Source of the DNA: Tolypocladium sp. Sup5 PDA-1
Lineage: Eukaryota; Ascomycota; Sordariomycetes; Hypocreales; Ophiocordycipitaceae
Assembly (NCBI GenBank): GCA_000750105.3
Contig: JPHH03000013.1
Span: 496,001-560,000 of the forward strand
DNA length: 64,000 nt
Direction: 5' to 3'
Below, one piece after another: positions 1-11,819 of the stretch (positions are counted from its first letter, which is position 1; the number at the start of each line of letters is the position of its first letter). Under the pieces are notes generated by a model. It was not told the DNA's origin. It ran no database searches and worked only from the letters and a program-made list of their open reading frames with translations. A program made the position numbers and the translations under genes.

Positions 1-130
1 GGCTGTTGTTGGTGTAAGTGGAGGAGGTGGAGTTTGTTGTCGTGGATGTAGTAGGCAAGTGATGGAAGAGTTGATTGCTGATGAAGATGGAAAGGGTATC
101 GAGAGACGAAGGTTCGAGGCCCTTTATACG
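1..130 (-). promoter_or_regulatory. Putative promoter and 5' leader of a leftward gene outside the window
   Basis: Read on the minus strand, positions 128-123 spell TATAAA. The roughly 100 bases that follow, down to position 1, are CT- and CAA-rich without a convincing coding frame, which is the usual composition of fungal 5' leaders. I infer a core promoter firing leftward out of the window. No start codon can be assigned. Confidence 0.35.
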
Positions 131-2336
131 TTTCCATGCTCTCGCCTCCATGCTCCATGCCCCCCCAACCTGACTTCTGCGTCGCCAGGCTGCATCACGG
201 CAGGCGGCCAAGATCTCTCCCGCAACCCTATGACTTCACCGACGACCCTCTCCCGAACGGGAGCCCCCATTTTGATCGTGGCAGGCAAGACAATCACCGA
301 ACACGGGATGATCGGCAGTCAGCCAGGTGGGCCACCTCGTAAAAACGGCCGGATGGTCGGTGCTGACACGCCTCCTCGCCGTTGGTCGACCCGGATGGTG
401 CTCCGTACGAGGCGAACTAGAGGGCTGTTTGGCACGGCAAAGCAAGGAGTACTGCCGCGATCAACGGACCACATGACCGCCATCTGCACATCCAGTTGGC
501 TCGATCAGGCGATTTGAGACCCTGCGCCGGCCAAGGTGGTGGTTGATGAGCCTCCAGGCTCGTGATATGCAGTCATCGCTCAGCCCGCCCACCGCAGTGG
601 ATGCTACCTTGCCTTGGCTGCGCAGAACCTCGCCGGCGCGCTCGTATTCTATGAATAGTGACGTTCTAACATTGTGTTCTAGCCGAGACGGGGCCGCCCA
701 GACTCTCCCCAGGCCAATGTTCCCTCCCGTACCCGATGAGCCGCCCTGGATCGCATCAATCGCGAAGCCCCCGCCTGCGTTGTCCCGAGAGGGCCATGCA
801 CATTCCAGTTCGATGTTCAATGAAGAAACGGCGTTGCCGGGCATGGAGCGGCTGACCTTTGCCCAGTGGCTCCGCTTCCAGCGGCGGGGGCCTTGAACAG
901 CCGTTGGCTCGGAGTCCAACGCGTAGATGCGGGCCGCTGCCGAAGACGCCTCATCTGGCGCCACGACTCGTGTGCACATTGCGATCAATAAATCTCATTC
1001 GAGACAAGCCGGTTCCCAAGTCCTCGTATAATATCCGCCGCCATGGGCTACTGAAAGTCACGCATATCCCGTTGCTTACTCGTTGCACAAGCTTATGAAT
1101 TAGTTTTAGGTCCTGTCAACCAACACCTTGTAAGAAGACGCTGGGCCGATATCCGGAGTCCCGGACTACATTTGACGAGGAGCGTACTGACAGCGATGTA
1201 CCTCGTCTTTAACAGCTATTGGGACCAGGGGTAGAGAATTCATTTTGTTTTTACGTCGTGACCTGCGAGCCAAACGCAAGCATACTTCTTTGCCGTGGAA
1301 TCTCTGGAAAGTTGGCGTCGCACTGCATTCACACAGCTCCAGAAATAACAGGTTGTGTACGGAGTACTCTGAGCTCCGCTAACATGCGGACTCTGGAACC
1401 TTGACTTAAGCCGTGCCACGTCGGCTGCACCGACGGCGCTTAATATCGGAACTATTGTGGTGCCTACGAGACATTCTTCAGGCATCGAGGTTGGCAGCGC
1501 CTCTTCAAATCAATTCGTTGGCGCAACGGGAAACACACCGTCAACTCTCTGACGGCATCTCAAAATACCTCGAGGTGCCATGCTCGAGCCAGCCAACAGA
1601 TCATTGCGCCACTGGCAGTTGGAGAATGGGAATTTACACGATCTCTTGCCCGACGAACCATTCAATCTGCAGTTGCAACTTTGAAGTGGTTTTTGGGTTC
1701 GGTATCGACGTCCCGAGTGAAGCTTGAGGCATCAGATGGGTTCTTTCTTGGCTCCCTTCTCCGCGCCGGGTTCATGTTAGGCGACGCGTCTGATACTTGT
1801 ACCATGGGCGACGCCCAGGATATGGCCCTTGGGGCTGGCCAGAGCAATCAATGTGAGCTTGAGGTCACAATAACTATGACGATGTACGGAATGGTCTCAT
1901 GAGCTCGTGGAGAGCCCATCTCGAAAGTCTAGGTCAGCTTCCCTCTACATATTGTATAGCAGAGATGGTCTTTTTGTTCAGGCTTTGAATGTGCCCGGGC
2001 AGTCTAGCTACCCGACAAGGCAGCCACCGTGACGACATGCAACAGTCCAAAGTCCGTGAGGAAATCATCGCAAGGCGCCTCAATTGTCAAGCCTCCATAT
2101 TGAGCATATTTGGAGATAAGACGTACCTGTATCATGTAATCTGCAACATGATAAAAAGACTTAGCTCTATGACTCGGATTATAGATAGCGACAGTGTAAG
2201 AAGAGAAGACATTTGCCATAACACGGCAATCCCACGCACTGACCAACATGCCCTCAACTACACCAGATCGCAAAGAACTGCAAACGACATAGCTTCAGGG
2301 CTTAAAATCTGTACCCCACACACATTGGCGTGTTTC
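131..2336. other. Intergenic, no gene supported
   Basis: Several short open frames occur on both strands (for example 461-988 minus). None has recognisable family motifs, a signal peptide or a plausible splice continuation. I see nothing functional here beyond the possible leftward promoter at its left edge. Confidence 0.5.
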
Positions 2337-3755
2337 CTAGGCATACGCATAAGCTAGCTCACTCCTAATCGGAATATTCCTCTTTGAGACGCCAGGAGAT
2401 GCTGCAGTGACCCATGCGAGCTTCAATCCCTTCTCGACAAGGAGACAGTAGGTTGAACCTCCGTGATGGAACATTCCGATCTCCTCTCCCTTGGCCACTG
2501 GCTGTGGCAGGTCCTGTCGAAACCTCTCCGTGATCTCGCATGTCGATACATCGGCCATGCCAACATAGATGACACACACCAAGCCGATTGGTGCCTCTGC
2601 CTGAATGAGGAAGATCGCCCGTGTTGCGACCTGCGTGATATACCCCTGAGACTTGTCGGGAGCAGCCGGATCGGGACCCTCTGGGTTGGTGAAGCCAGTG
2701 ATTGTGGGCTCCGAGAAATAGGTCCCATTGACGATATTGGCGTATACTACATTCCCTTTCACTGGGGAGTTCCAGCGATGGTAGGACGTGGCGCTTAGGA
2801 AGGCCTGGTAAACTGTACCGCCGACAAAGCTGCTTGCAGCATCGTGGTGATTCATCATCTCCGCTACCGAGTATGGCTGACCCTTGAGCCAAAAGGTATC
2901 GAATTCTTTGATGTTCGTCTGGAGTGCAAATGGTTTGGATTCGCACGAGCTCACAACCCACCTGGGGTCACTCGCGTAGGCGACAGGTCGAAGGCGGTCG
3001 ATATCTTTGAATTCTCTGACAAAGAACTCATCCCATGTCTGAAAACCCCAGTGTATTGGATCACCTTTTGGGTCGCATTTGAAGAGCTGAGCGAACGAAA
3101 GCGGTGGTTGGCCGTCGATATTGGTGTCGTTCTCGATGGTTGCCAAGGCCTCCTCGCTTAGCCACCCACCTTCGTCGGTAGTAATGACGTACTGAGACTT
3201 GTTCGTCATGAGAACATCGTCTCTCCAAGTGTCGAGGACAGCCTTGAGTTTCTCGTTGACCTCATCCTTGAGGAAGAAGGCATACCCACTCTGCGTAGCC
3301 ATGGGCCAGTCCAGAATGGCATTGAACGGGAATCCAATCAAGCCGACACCATATGCCGTCATGCTCCATTTTGGTGCTATTTCTGTCATTATGACGGCGA
3401 ATAGATCAAGCATATGTTTGTAGCTTCGAATTTGCCTGTTTCCGACCGGGTCCTCCTTGTAAGGATCCTTGTTGGGAACTTCATCGAACATGGCCGAGGC
3501 CAACATGCGAAGTTCAGCAGTGCTTTCGATAAGGCTGTTGAGATCTTTGACAGGTTGGGGCCAAACCGGGAGCCTCCTTCTGCCATCCACTGCCTTGACA
3601 AGTCTTCGAACCCAGTCAACCAAGATCTTGGAGTCATCGGGCAACCAGCTGCCGACGCGATGGAAGTGGCGGCGCCGATATGGTAGAGGCATGAGAGATG
3701 CCATGGTCAGGTTGTGTATAATCTGTCTCTGAAGTATGAAAGTGTCTTGAGCCAA
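2337..3755 (-). CDS. PsiD-like phosphatidylserine decarboxylase family protein (putative amino-acid decarboxylase)
   Basis: Intronless, 472 aa. The N-terminal 150-200 residues match the PSD-associated helical domain typical of fungal PsiD-like proteins, and the C-terminal half is the PSD catalytic domain. Visible motifs are WDEFFVREF, the YHRW segment (about residue 325) and the self-cleavage motif GGST near residue 436, which in this family yields a pyruvoyl cofactor on the Ser. There is no membrane anchor or mitochondrial presequence, which argues for a soluble cytosolic enzyme acting on a free amino acid (as PsiD does on tryptophan) rather than for membrane-lipid synthesis; that is inference. 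The second His of the usual HRxH motif is Asn here. An alternative start is the Met coded at 3705. No obvious pathway partner lies next to it. Confidence 0.85.
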   Translation of the reverse strand: MAQDTFILQRQIIHNLTMASLMPLPYRRRHFHRVGSWLPDDSKILVDWVRRLVKAVDGRRRLPVWPQPVKDLNSLIESTAELRMLASAMFDEVPNKDPYKEDPVGNRQIRSYKHMLDLFAVIMTEIAPKWSMTAYGVGLIGFPFNAILDWPMATQSGYAFFLKDEVNEKLKAVLDTWRDDVLMTNKSQYVITTDEGGWLSEEALATIENDTNIDGQPPLSFAQLFKCDPKGDPIHWGFQTWDEFFVREFKDIDRLRPVAYASDPRWVVSSCESKPFALQTNIKEFDTFWLKGQPYSVAEMMNHHDAASSFVGGTVYQAFLSATSYHRWNSPVKGNVVYANIVNGTYFSEPTITGFTNPEGPDPAAPDKSQGYITQVATRAIFLIQAEAPIGLVCVIYVGMADVSTCEITERFRQDLPQPVAKGEEIGMFHHGGSTYCLLVEKGLKLAWVTAASPGVSKRNIPIRSELAYAYA

Positions 3756-4436
3756 GTATGGGAAAGACTCCTTTCCGGAGAGATCAATGATGAAGTGTCT
3801 GGTGCGGCTTTAGCAGCGTATTTCAACCACTACACGTTTACCTGGGACCCCTCTTTCCCTTGGAATTCTTTCTCTCTACTCCAGCCGTGTTCCACAACGA
3901 GCTCTTACTCATATGAGTCCGGAGATGTGACAGGCTTCGTCTTTACCCTTGATCATGTAATGCATGATACATGTCACCTGCATTCTGTGAGGCATGGCCT
4001 TCGACAGACTATAAGCGCTCAGCTACCGATACCTGCGGCACCAGACCGTGACTCTGTACACCGCGCAAACGTCATTAACTCAGTTTCTGGCTACAATAAA
4101 GCCGAGTGTGACAGCAATGATGCCTGGCAAATTCATTAATCACACATGATATCTGTGGCGGCGACGTTTCCTCGGCGTAGTTGGGCATTGTTTTAGAAGA
4201 GTTCAATGCGACGAATGCTGGGGCGTTTTCGTGACATCAACAAGTGATTTGACGATTCTGGGCATTTCTACATGGCCGTAGGCCAAAGTGTCAAAGGCAG
4301 GCTATGTACCGAACAAGGCTGCGCGGCGAGACATTATTATACTGACTTCATCGGTTACCCCACCGTGTTACACCGACTTACACCGACTTACGCCTCTAAC
4401 TCCTCGTCTTACTCATACAGGTGATGGGGCAGACTG
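3756..4436. other. Intergenic upstream of the decarboxylase
   Basis: No supported gene. A 10-bp unit (caccgactta) is repeated directly at 4371-4380 and 4381-4390, just before the transposon remnant. It may be a leftover of the element's terminal sequence, but I could not find a matching inverted copy on the other side. Confidence 0.4.
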
Positions 4437-4498
4437 CCTTTTCCTCTTGCTCTTCCTCTTGCTCTTCCTTTTCTTTTTCCTCTTCCTCTTCTTTTACT
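4437..4498. repeat. Polypyrimidine CTT/CTC low-complexity tract
   Basis: About 60 bases made almost entirely of C and T in TTCCTCTTGCTC-like units. It is a simple-sequence tract directly upstream of the transposase remnant. The open frame across it is an artefact of composition. Confidence 0.85.
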
Positions 4499-4555
4499 AA
4501 TAGCCACCCGCTAACGCAAAGCAGCAATATATGCGATTCTTAGAGACCCTATTAT

Positions 4556-5585
4556 TGAATTCGAATCTTCCTTCGACCGCCAGCACCCACGCCGGCCCGA
4601 TACAACCCGGGACTAACGTCGCGACGTATATCTGATGCAATCGCTCAGCATTAGCCAAAGCTCCATCGCCACGGAACTAAACCTGACTCTTAATCAGGCT
4701 CAATACGTCGCAACGCGCCCCGCAACACCTAAGAAGCGCTCCGGCCGGCCGCCCCTCTTATCCAAGGAGCAGATCGAGGATCTGCTTGAATTTATCTCTT
4801 CGAGTAAGGATGCGCGCCGAACGCCTTTCTCGCGGCTCCCAGACGCTCTGGGCTAGTCTATTAGCGAATACTACATTCGCTATACCCTCCGCAAGACGGG
4901 GTATCACCCTTACGTCGCCTGCGCTAAGCCGCCGATTTCTAACAAGAATTGGCTGACCTGGATGGCTCAGGCCTTGGAACATCAGACCTAGATCTCGGAG
5001 CAATGGGTTTTAGAGCTCTAGTCCGACGAAACCTAGGTTAAGCCCGGAAGATATACGAGGATGTGGGTAACCCGGAGGCCGGGCGAGGCGCTTAACCCGA
5101 CGTGTATTCTAGAGTCTGTCCTGCGTAATGCCTGATGGATATTTTAGGGCTGCTTTTCCGGGTAGATTAGAAAGGCGCCCTGACTCATTTAGCAGAAGGG
5201 ATGGAGATTGATTAATGCCTCTCGCTATTACAATCGTATTATCCCTCTACGGACTAGTTAAGGGCTGGATTCGAACGCACCAGGGCCAACGCTTTATGCA
5301 AGATAACCCCCGCCGCATCATACGAAGCATACGACGGCCGAGCTCAAGGGCCGGAATATCGTGACCTCAACCTAGCCGACCTATAGCCCGGACCTCAACC
5401 CGAAGGATTAGATCTAAAACCACTATGCGGAGGAGACGATGAGGTACGATCTCTCACGCCGGGTTATTGAGGAGTCTTAGGATGCTTTGCCGGATTCGTA
5501 TTTATAGGAAGTTGCGGCTAGCATGCCGGATCGTTGCACGGCGATTATTGATGCCGATGGGAGGCAAACGTCGCATCAGAGGGGC
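4556..5585 (+). pseudogene. Tc1/mariner-type transposase remnant
   Basis: Read mainly in the frame of 4635, translation gives an HTH region, a basic KKRSGRPP linker, a YHPYVACAKPPIS segment, the first catalytic Asp in SDET, the third-motif region SPDLNP and a C-terminus ending in MPDRCTAIIDADG. This is the order expected for a Tc1-like DDE transposase. The frame is interrupted by about fifteen stops, mostly TAG/TAA where family members have Trp or Gln (for example within DET-stop-V at 5030-5040), so it cannot encode a protein. Loss of CAG/TGG codons to TAG is compatible with C-to-T decay such as RIP. Terminal repeats were not resolved. Confidence 0.85.
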
Positions 5586-6275
5586 TCGGGCCTAGTGACT
5601 AGTGATTGCGTGTGTTAAAACTGATAGCCTTGTTGGATTGATTGAATTGACTGCCTTGGGGCTGCGTTAATTAAACAAGCCTTCAGACAGGGGCCGTTGC
5701 ACAAAGGCGGCGCCTCCGTAACCCGCCTCAATACGAGGGCCCGCAGGGCCACATACCACTAAGACCTTGTAAACCGGAAGACAAAGAGGAGAAAAGCGAA
5801 CCAGGGAGGGGGATGTGCGTGGTACTGAAATGTGCGCGTGAGGGGCTCGGCCTCCTGTCGCATTGACCATACAGGCCAAACAAAGGTAGAATGCTCACTC
5901 CAGCGGATATTGCTAGTGGTGGCGTATGTATGCGTGGTTTCCTGAATGGTGACACCTTGGAGATGCATTGCATGGTGTTGGTGGCGGACTAGTTACCAGA
6001 GACGTCCAGCCCTTCATCGTTCCACGTCCCGCGGTGTTTTAGCGCAACATAAACCTTGTACAAAGTTCTGCCTTACACTTCGTACACGTGAAAGCAGCCG
6101 TGCACGGCAGTGACATGACGGCATGATCTTGCATAGGTAGGTCCTTGCATTCTCTGTGCCCGGTCTTACTCTTACTTGTTTCAAATAAAAAGTCCCTCAT
6201 TCTTCCTAGTCAGCAGACTTAAAGATGCTTGATTTATTATTTGTCGTCTTTACGTTACGTTCCGTGCTACCTTCG
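5586..6275. other. Intergenic, no gene supported
   Basis: Short open frames at 5667-5973 minus lack any family motif. The stretch becomes AT-rich towards the promoter of the next gene. Nothing else is evident. Confidence 0.45.
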
Positions 6276-6283
6276 TATATAAG
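6276..6283 (+). promoter_or_regulatory. TATA box of the secreted-protein gene
   Basis: TATATAAG lies 87 bases before the ATG at 6370, a normal spacing for a fungal TATA promoter with a short leader. Confidence 0.5.
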
Positions 6284-6369
6284 AACTCCGGTTATTGCCT
6301 TCAAAATAGAAAGGGGATCAGCACGGCTTATACATTAAGTCACGCATCATACTCTTTCGGAATAGTGCA

Positions 6370-7470
6370 ATGCTTTATTTTATACTATTTGCCGCTCTCG
6401 CGGTATGGAGGGTTAGCCTAGCGGCGCCGTCGAACTTAGTTGAAGTCACTATCAACATGCATGCCGACAAGTCCACGTCCGAACAGACTATCTCTATCAT
6501 CGATAAAGCCACTTCTAAGCTTCTAGCCTCATCTTGCTCTAATACGCTCAAGGACGGTGCCTTTACAGGCCATGCTATCGAGGTAGCTTTCGACGAAGAA
6601 GGCCGCGGTAATATCACTATCGGATCTAAGATATATAAGATTCATGGGAACGCCGAGGTCTCGGGTGGCATAATCTGCGACACTATCTATAACCGGAAAG
6701 AGGTTCTTATTTCCTGCGATGTGTCTATGCCGGCCCAGGTCGCCGTGGAACACAAACTAAACGAACGAGCCTCGGACTGCTTCAAGCTCGCTAGAAGAAA
6801 CAATAACGCACCAAGCTTAGCAGACGTCACACGGGGACATGCCAACTTCCTTAGCGACGTAGGCCCCATATCGGGACAAGGCGTCAATAATACGACCAAC
6901 GAGGAAGTTGAGGCTCTCGATAAGGCCCTGTATCCGAGAACCTGCGGCAGGTGGACCGAAAGGACCAAATTAGTCGGAAATGGCAACCCGCATCAAAATT
7001 TTCACAATAAACAACTTAGTGTAAGTGGCATGACCGAGATATACGCACAAACGAAGGAATTGGTGCTAATTGCGGGAACGGGCATATAGGAACCCGTAAA
7101 ATGTGGAGCTCCATACGCCTGCGGCGCCAAAACAAAGGCCACTTATACACTCAGCTATTCGACTAATTTTGCGTATCCCGCTTTCTATGACGGCGGCTTC
7201 GCCGTGTCCGAAGACTTCACTTCCGCCGGGCGTGATTACACTTGCGTGGGCGGGGACGGAGAAACAGTCTGTATCTGGTACAACATGGCCCTGACTGCGT
7301 ACACGACCGACTACGTTAATTGTCGCCAGGGTAAGGGGAGGGGTATCTACTACTCCCCTAATAAAAACAACAATAATGGCGGTGGCACCTATTGCGTTCG
7401 AGGAGATAGGTACTGTCGCAAAATAGGAGATGAGTATTGGGTAAAGGAGGGCCCTGCTGGTGGACCGTAA
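6370..7470 (+). CDS. Secreted Cys-rich protein of unknown function (one intron)
   Basis: The first 20 or so residues (MLYFILFAALAVWRVSLAA) form a classical signal peptide. The frame meets a single TAG at 7087-7089, but that triplet is the 3' end of a textbook intron, 7021-7089: GTAAGT donor, GCTAAT branch site, ATAG acceptor, 69 nt. Its length is a multiple of three, so the downstream frame is the same. Spliced, the product is 343 aa. The N-terminal half contains a Gly-rich ISGG-like segment and paired Cys. The C-terminal half is Cys- and Tyr-rich (CGAPYACG, YTCVGG, VCIWY, CVRGDRYC) and ends in GPAGGP. The layout resembles uncharacterised secreted ascomycete proteins; no enzyme motif is seen. 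Codon use is rich in ATA, CTT and TTA, unlike the GC-rich genes in mid-window. Confidence 0.8.
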
Positions 7471-9513
7471 GCCGTGGGGTAATACAGCTTCAGCTTTAGT
7501 CTTCTTATTGTACTTACACATAGGTAGAGGTTTCTATGACGCATCTTACAGAGCTCCTAAGCGCAGCCATGCGGGCGTTGGCAAATGCAAACAGTCTTGC
7601 ATTGATGATGCCGGCGATCGAACAGACCGATCTCGAGTAAACAACGAATAGATCTTCGTAGAGAAGTGTGGCTGAGGATTTCTTGCTAGCTGGAGTCCCT
7701 TCTCCAAGTATAGTGGCAATATGTGTGACACAAATACTCTGATACGTCGTGTCGCACAACATGTCCATACTCTAGTATCCCGTCCCGGCGAGCCTGCAAG
7801 TTTTCACTTGCTGAAAAGCTTTATAGAAGACTTACGTGAGCTTGCATCCTGCTGTCTCAACCCAGCTTCAGACGATTTCTCCGTCCCGCCCTTTGCGCTT
7901 CATTCATGCTCCTCACATTGGCTAGAGGAGATGCCGAGGTTTGTATGCTATCAAGCCGTTAATCTTCAGAACTAATCGCTCCGGATATACAACACACATC
8001 AGGATCATAGTGACGCGTCCAACGTGACACAAAATCTGCAAGCGGGCATCAATAATGTGAGCACGCGGCTGGTGCAAGATACGCCGCCGCTGTGGCTTGC
8101 TGAGGACTGCGAAAACACAGCCGGGACGACATGCGGGTGAAGGAAAACACAGGCGGTCTCCTTTCTCGGGGTTGTTGATCCAATGATGACTGTGAGAAGA
8201 TGTCGTTTTGAGACACGCAAAACCCTCACAATAGGTTCTTCCTGATATGCCGAGCACGAGAAGCGAGCGACCGTCGCGGGAGAGGAAGCCGGTTGTTGCT
8301 GGTTGGTTTACTTTTGTTATTTTGTATATGAACGTACTAAAACCGGCTAGGCTTTATTTGTATCTGAGAAAGCCCGCAGTACTGATTTGAACACGTGCAG
8401 TTGGCACTGTTATATACGGTATTGACTGATTCACGGCCGGATTGGATATCGCCTTCCTGTTGGTTTGGCCAGCTATACGTCGCCCGCGATCTTCATTTAT
8501 ACGCCAGTGTCACCAGATCAACCACGGTCGTTCAAAGGTCCTGCCCTGCACTGCAAGCCTAGCACCCTAGCGGCATCGCCTGCCCCGCTTCCTCACAAGT
8601 CTTATGCACACTATTAACACCCACCATCTTCAACAACGGGGGTTTGTGATCCCGGAGTCTGACCCTTACACTGCACTTGGAGTCACAGAGAAACGAGTAG
8701 GGGTTGAATGCATGCACCTTGCGTCATACAAGGGCCATTGGGAGATATTAGCAGCAAACCAAGCGAAGCATGGAGTGATTTGAGCACCTTGGGAAGTGGA
8801 GTAACGGATTAGGCTTCTCGGCATACATTCATGTTTCTGCCCCCAAGTTGAGCTTCAAAAGTTCAAATGCCAGCGAGATGGCTAGCTCCCCTCATTCTCT
8901 CCCAAAACTACCCTCGAACGCACCCTGACACTCCGATTACGGGAGTAGCTCTTTATCGGGGGCTATTTGAAGTTGATCCCACTGAGGGGCTATGGTATCA
9001 TGTACCCTTGAACACATGTGTCGGCATCAACTGTAGCGCCCGTCCTCGAATGTATGTGTCCATACTCGACAACTCATGAAAACACAAAGGCTGAATGCCA
9101 TCCCCGCAGGGTACTGCCGATCCGGCCCGCGAAATTGAAAAAACTGTCGATCTAAATATCTAACACAAGCTGCCTGCCCTTGAGATGTAACAACAACCAG
9201 CTCACTTGGGGAGGCGGGGGTCACATACTGTAGCGTCCCCGCAGTCGCAGCGTTGCGTCATGTTACATCGCTTCCTCGGTATTCAACCAGAGTGTCATTG
9301 CCGCTCTGTGTACTCGAAGATATGGAAAGCCGACTTATCAACAATTATCCGTCGGGATCCTACCGATGATCTTGCGGGGTGCTCTTCATGACATTAGCCG
9401 AGCCGATAGTGGGTGAGGCGGTGATTGCAGTGATAAAGATGATAGTCCCATTCGTGATCTGTAGAATTCCAGTTGGGCTGTAGTTGTACATCGCTGGTTG
9501 TTTCTGAGCTACG
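7471..9513. other. Long intergenic stretch
   Basis: Two kilobases without a supported gene. Frames at 7460-8257 show no motifs. An 8-bp inverted repeat (AGCCGGTT at 8287-8294, AACCGGCT at 8341-8348) brackets a 46-base AT-rich loop and may be incidental. The last few hundred bases are the upstream region of the GH20 gene. Confidence 0.4.
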
Positions 9514-11725
9514 ATGAAGGTTGAACTCTTCACGGCCATTGCAGCGGCGCCGTCTCTGTTCCTGGGACATGGTGAGTCTACACTGACTCAACTCATGTAG
9601 ACTGCCATTCTAACTGTATACAGGCCTCGCCTATGCAAATCTTCTGGGAATCCCGTCAGTGCCGTATCAAAAGGCAGCCGGATGCCATTCCTTCCAGCTG
9701 TCCAAGCTCAAGAGCATCAAGGTCGATACTCGGCATGCTTCTGCTCGCGACGAAGACGGAACCACCTTGATTCCCCCGACTCTACATGACTTTGCAAGTA
9801 CCTTTGCACAGGACCTGAAAAGTGTCCTTGGAGTTCAAGTCGACGTGGAAGAAAGCGACAGCGCCGGCTCAGGCAGCATATTTCTCACGCTCGGTAGCAA
9901 GAAAGACTACGCTGATGCTGCGGGTCGACCGACTTCCGAGGGCTACACCCTCACCACAAACAGCTCGGGCATTTACATTGTCGGTGCCAGCCCGCTGGGA
10001 GTCTGGTGGGGAACTCGCACAGTCTTGCAGCAGGCAGCTTTGCGCAAAGGCCGCCCTGTAGTGCCTTTTGGAACAGGCAAGGACATGCCAAGCTGGGGAG
10101 AGCGCGGCATGATGCTGGATGCTGGCCGACACTACTACCCTAAGGAGTTCCTAGTCGAGATGTGCTCCTACATGTCCTTTTTTAAGCAGAACATCTTCCA
10201 CGTGCACCTAAGCGACAACTTATACAACAACAAGATCTATTCGCGGGAGCAGTCGCTCAAGCTGGATGCCTGGTTCCGCCTTTGGTCCGACAAGGAGGAG
10301 CTCAAGGGGCTAAACAACCATCTCAACGAATCGTACACTCGAGTCGACTTTGACGAGGTGCAGACGAGGTGCGCCGCGCGTGGCGTCACGATCCTGCCCG
10401 AGATTGAAGCTCCTGGGCATGCGCTCCCAATTGTGCAATGGAAACCGGAGCTTGGCTTGTCTACCGATCTGAGTCTGCTCAATATATCTCATCCCGAGGC
10501 AATCCCAACAATGAAGCTCATCTGGGGCGAGTTCCTGCCGTGGTTCCACTCAAAGACTGTTTCTATCGGAGCGGACGAGTACACGGGGCCGGCAAACGAC
10601 TATAACCGCTTTGTCAACGCCATGGACGACTTTATCCAGGAGACCTCGAACAAAAGGATTCGCATCTGGGGCACGTTCCCGCCTCGCTACAACTCCACCT
10701 ACATCAACGTCCACCAGGACGTGTCAGTCCAGCATTGGGAATACTTCGAGGACAATCCATACTACGACTACATCCGGAACAACTACTCGGTGCTCAACTC
10801 CAACGACGACTTCTATATCGTCAACAAATGGGGCGGCTATCCCAACACCATTGACATCACCAAGACCTTCCGCGGCGACCCCGCCATCAGCGGTGGCGGT
10901 TCCTGGTACCCTTACATCTTCAACCAGAAAAACGTCACGGACAACCCAAAGCGCGAAGAGCCGCTGGTCTTGGGGGCCATCGCACCTCTGTGGAACGATT
11001 ATGGATCCAACACGAGTGTTTATTCCGAGGCATACTACGCCTGGCGCGAGGGTCTTCCTGCCTTGGCCGACAAGCACTGGGGCGGCAACCTGACACAAGC
11101 ACAGTTCGAACAAGTCTTCGCCAAGCTTCACCAGCACATTCCTGGGCAGAATCTCGAGCGAGCCATTCCGTCAAAGGGAGACGTGATCTTCGACTACCAG
11201 TTTGGCCAGGGTGTTGGCTCAGGGGCAGTCAAAGACAAGTCGCTGAACGGCTATGACGCCAAGACAAACTGCATGACCAAGGACTCATCTCTAATTATCA
11301 CCCCAGATTGCTCACTGACGACTCCGTGGTCTTCAAAGGGCAGGGACTACACTCTCACATTGTTGCTCAAGGTCAACGACCTCGAAAATCCTACCAACAC
11401 GACCCTCATCGCTGGGTCCGACTCAGTCCTTATGCTGACACCAAACATCACACTATTTGCCTCTGGAAACTACTACCGACTGAATAGCACACTGCCCATG
11501 AAGCAGTGGGTGGACTTGAGCATTCGTGGTGATGGAAACCAGACTTTTGCTTCAGTGAAGCCTCGCGAAAAGAGAGACGCCCCCAAAGAGGAACAGTTCC
11601 TCACAAAGATGGGCATCAACGGAGAAAAGTTTCACTGGGACATTATGGCAATCGAGGCACCGATAAAGGAGGTGGGCGGCTGGAGTGGTGAGCTGGGTGA
11701 GCTGCGCCTTACTAGCCGCGTGTGA
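9514..11725 (+). CDS. GH20 beta-N-acetylhexosaminidase, secreted
   Basis: Two exons: 9514-9571 and 9624-11725. The intron (52 nt) has GTGAGT, a CTAAC branch and CAG. Exon 1 adds a hydrophobic signal sequence (MKVELFTAIAAAPSLFLGHG) missing from the long downstream frame. The protein is 719 aa. A GH20 N-terminal alpha/beta domain is followed by the barrel: RGMMLDAGRHYYP, FHVHLSDN, LPEIEAPGHA, the catalytic Asp-Glu pair in SIGADEY (coded at 10574-10579) and W residues of the substrate pocket (APLWNDYG). A C-terminal beta-sandwich-like region of about 170 residues carries many N-glycosylation sequons. It removes terminal GlcNAc from chitin oligomers or glycans outside the cell. Family assignment is firm; the physiological substrate is not. 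Confidence 0.93.
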
Positions 11726-11819
11726 TTGAACATGAGCATCTTCGCATCTAAGTGATGAGATATTGGTAAATATTTGGTACTAGCTGAATGCTTCTCAATA
11801 TCCCCATATTAAGAGCCTG

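Noticed and set aside
461..988. A 175-codon minus-strand frame
   Set aside because: No signal peptide, domain or splice partner, and a competing frame lies opposite. Probably random.
4371..4390. Direct repeat as a terminal repeat of the Tc1-like element
   Set aside because: No inverted copy was found beyond 5585 and no TA target duplication could be placed.
7087..7089. TAG as evidence that the secreted protein at 6370 is a pseudogene or two genes
   Set aside because: It is the 3' end of a canonical in-phase intron, and the downstream frame is the same.
8287..8348. An 8-bp inverted repeat as a possible terminator or small RNA
   Set aside because: Short arms with a 46-base loop in a 2-kb gap are expected by chance.
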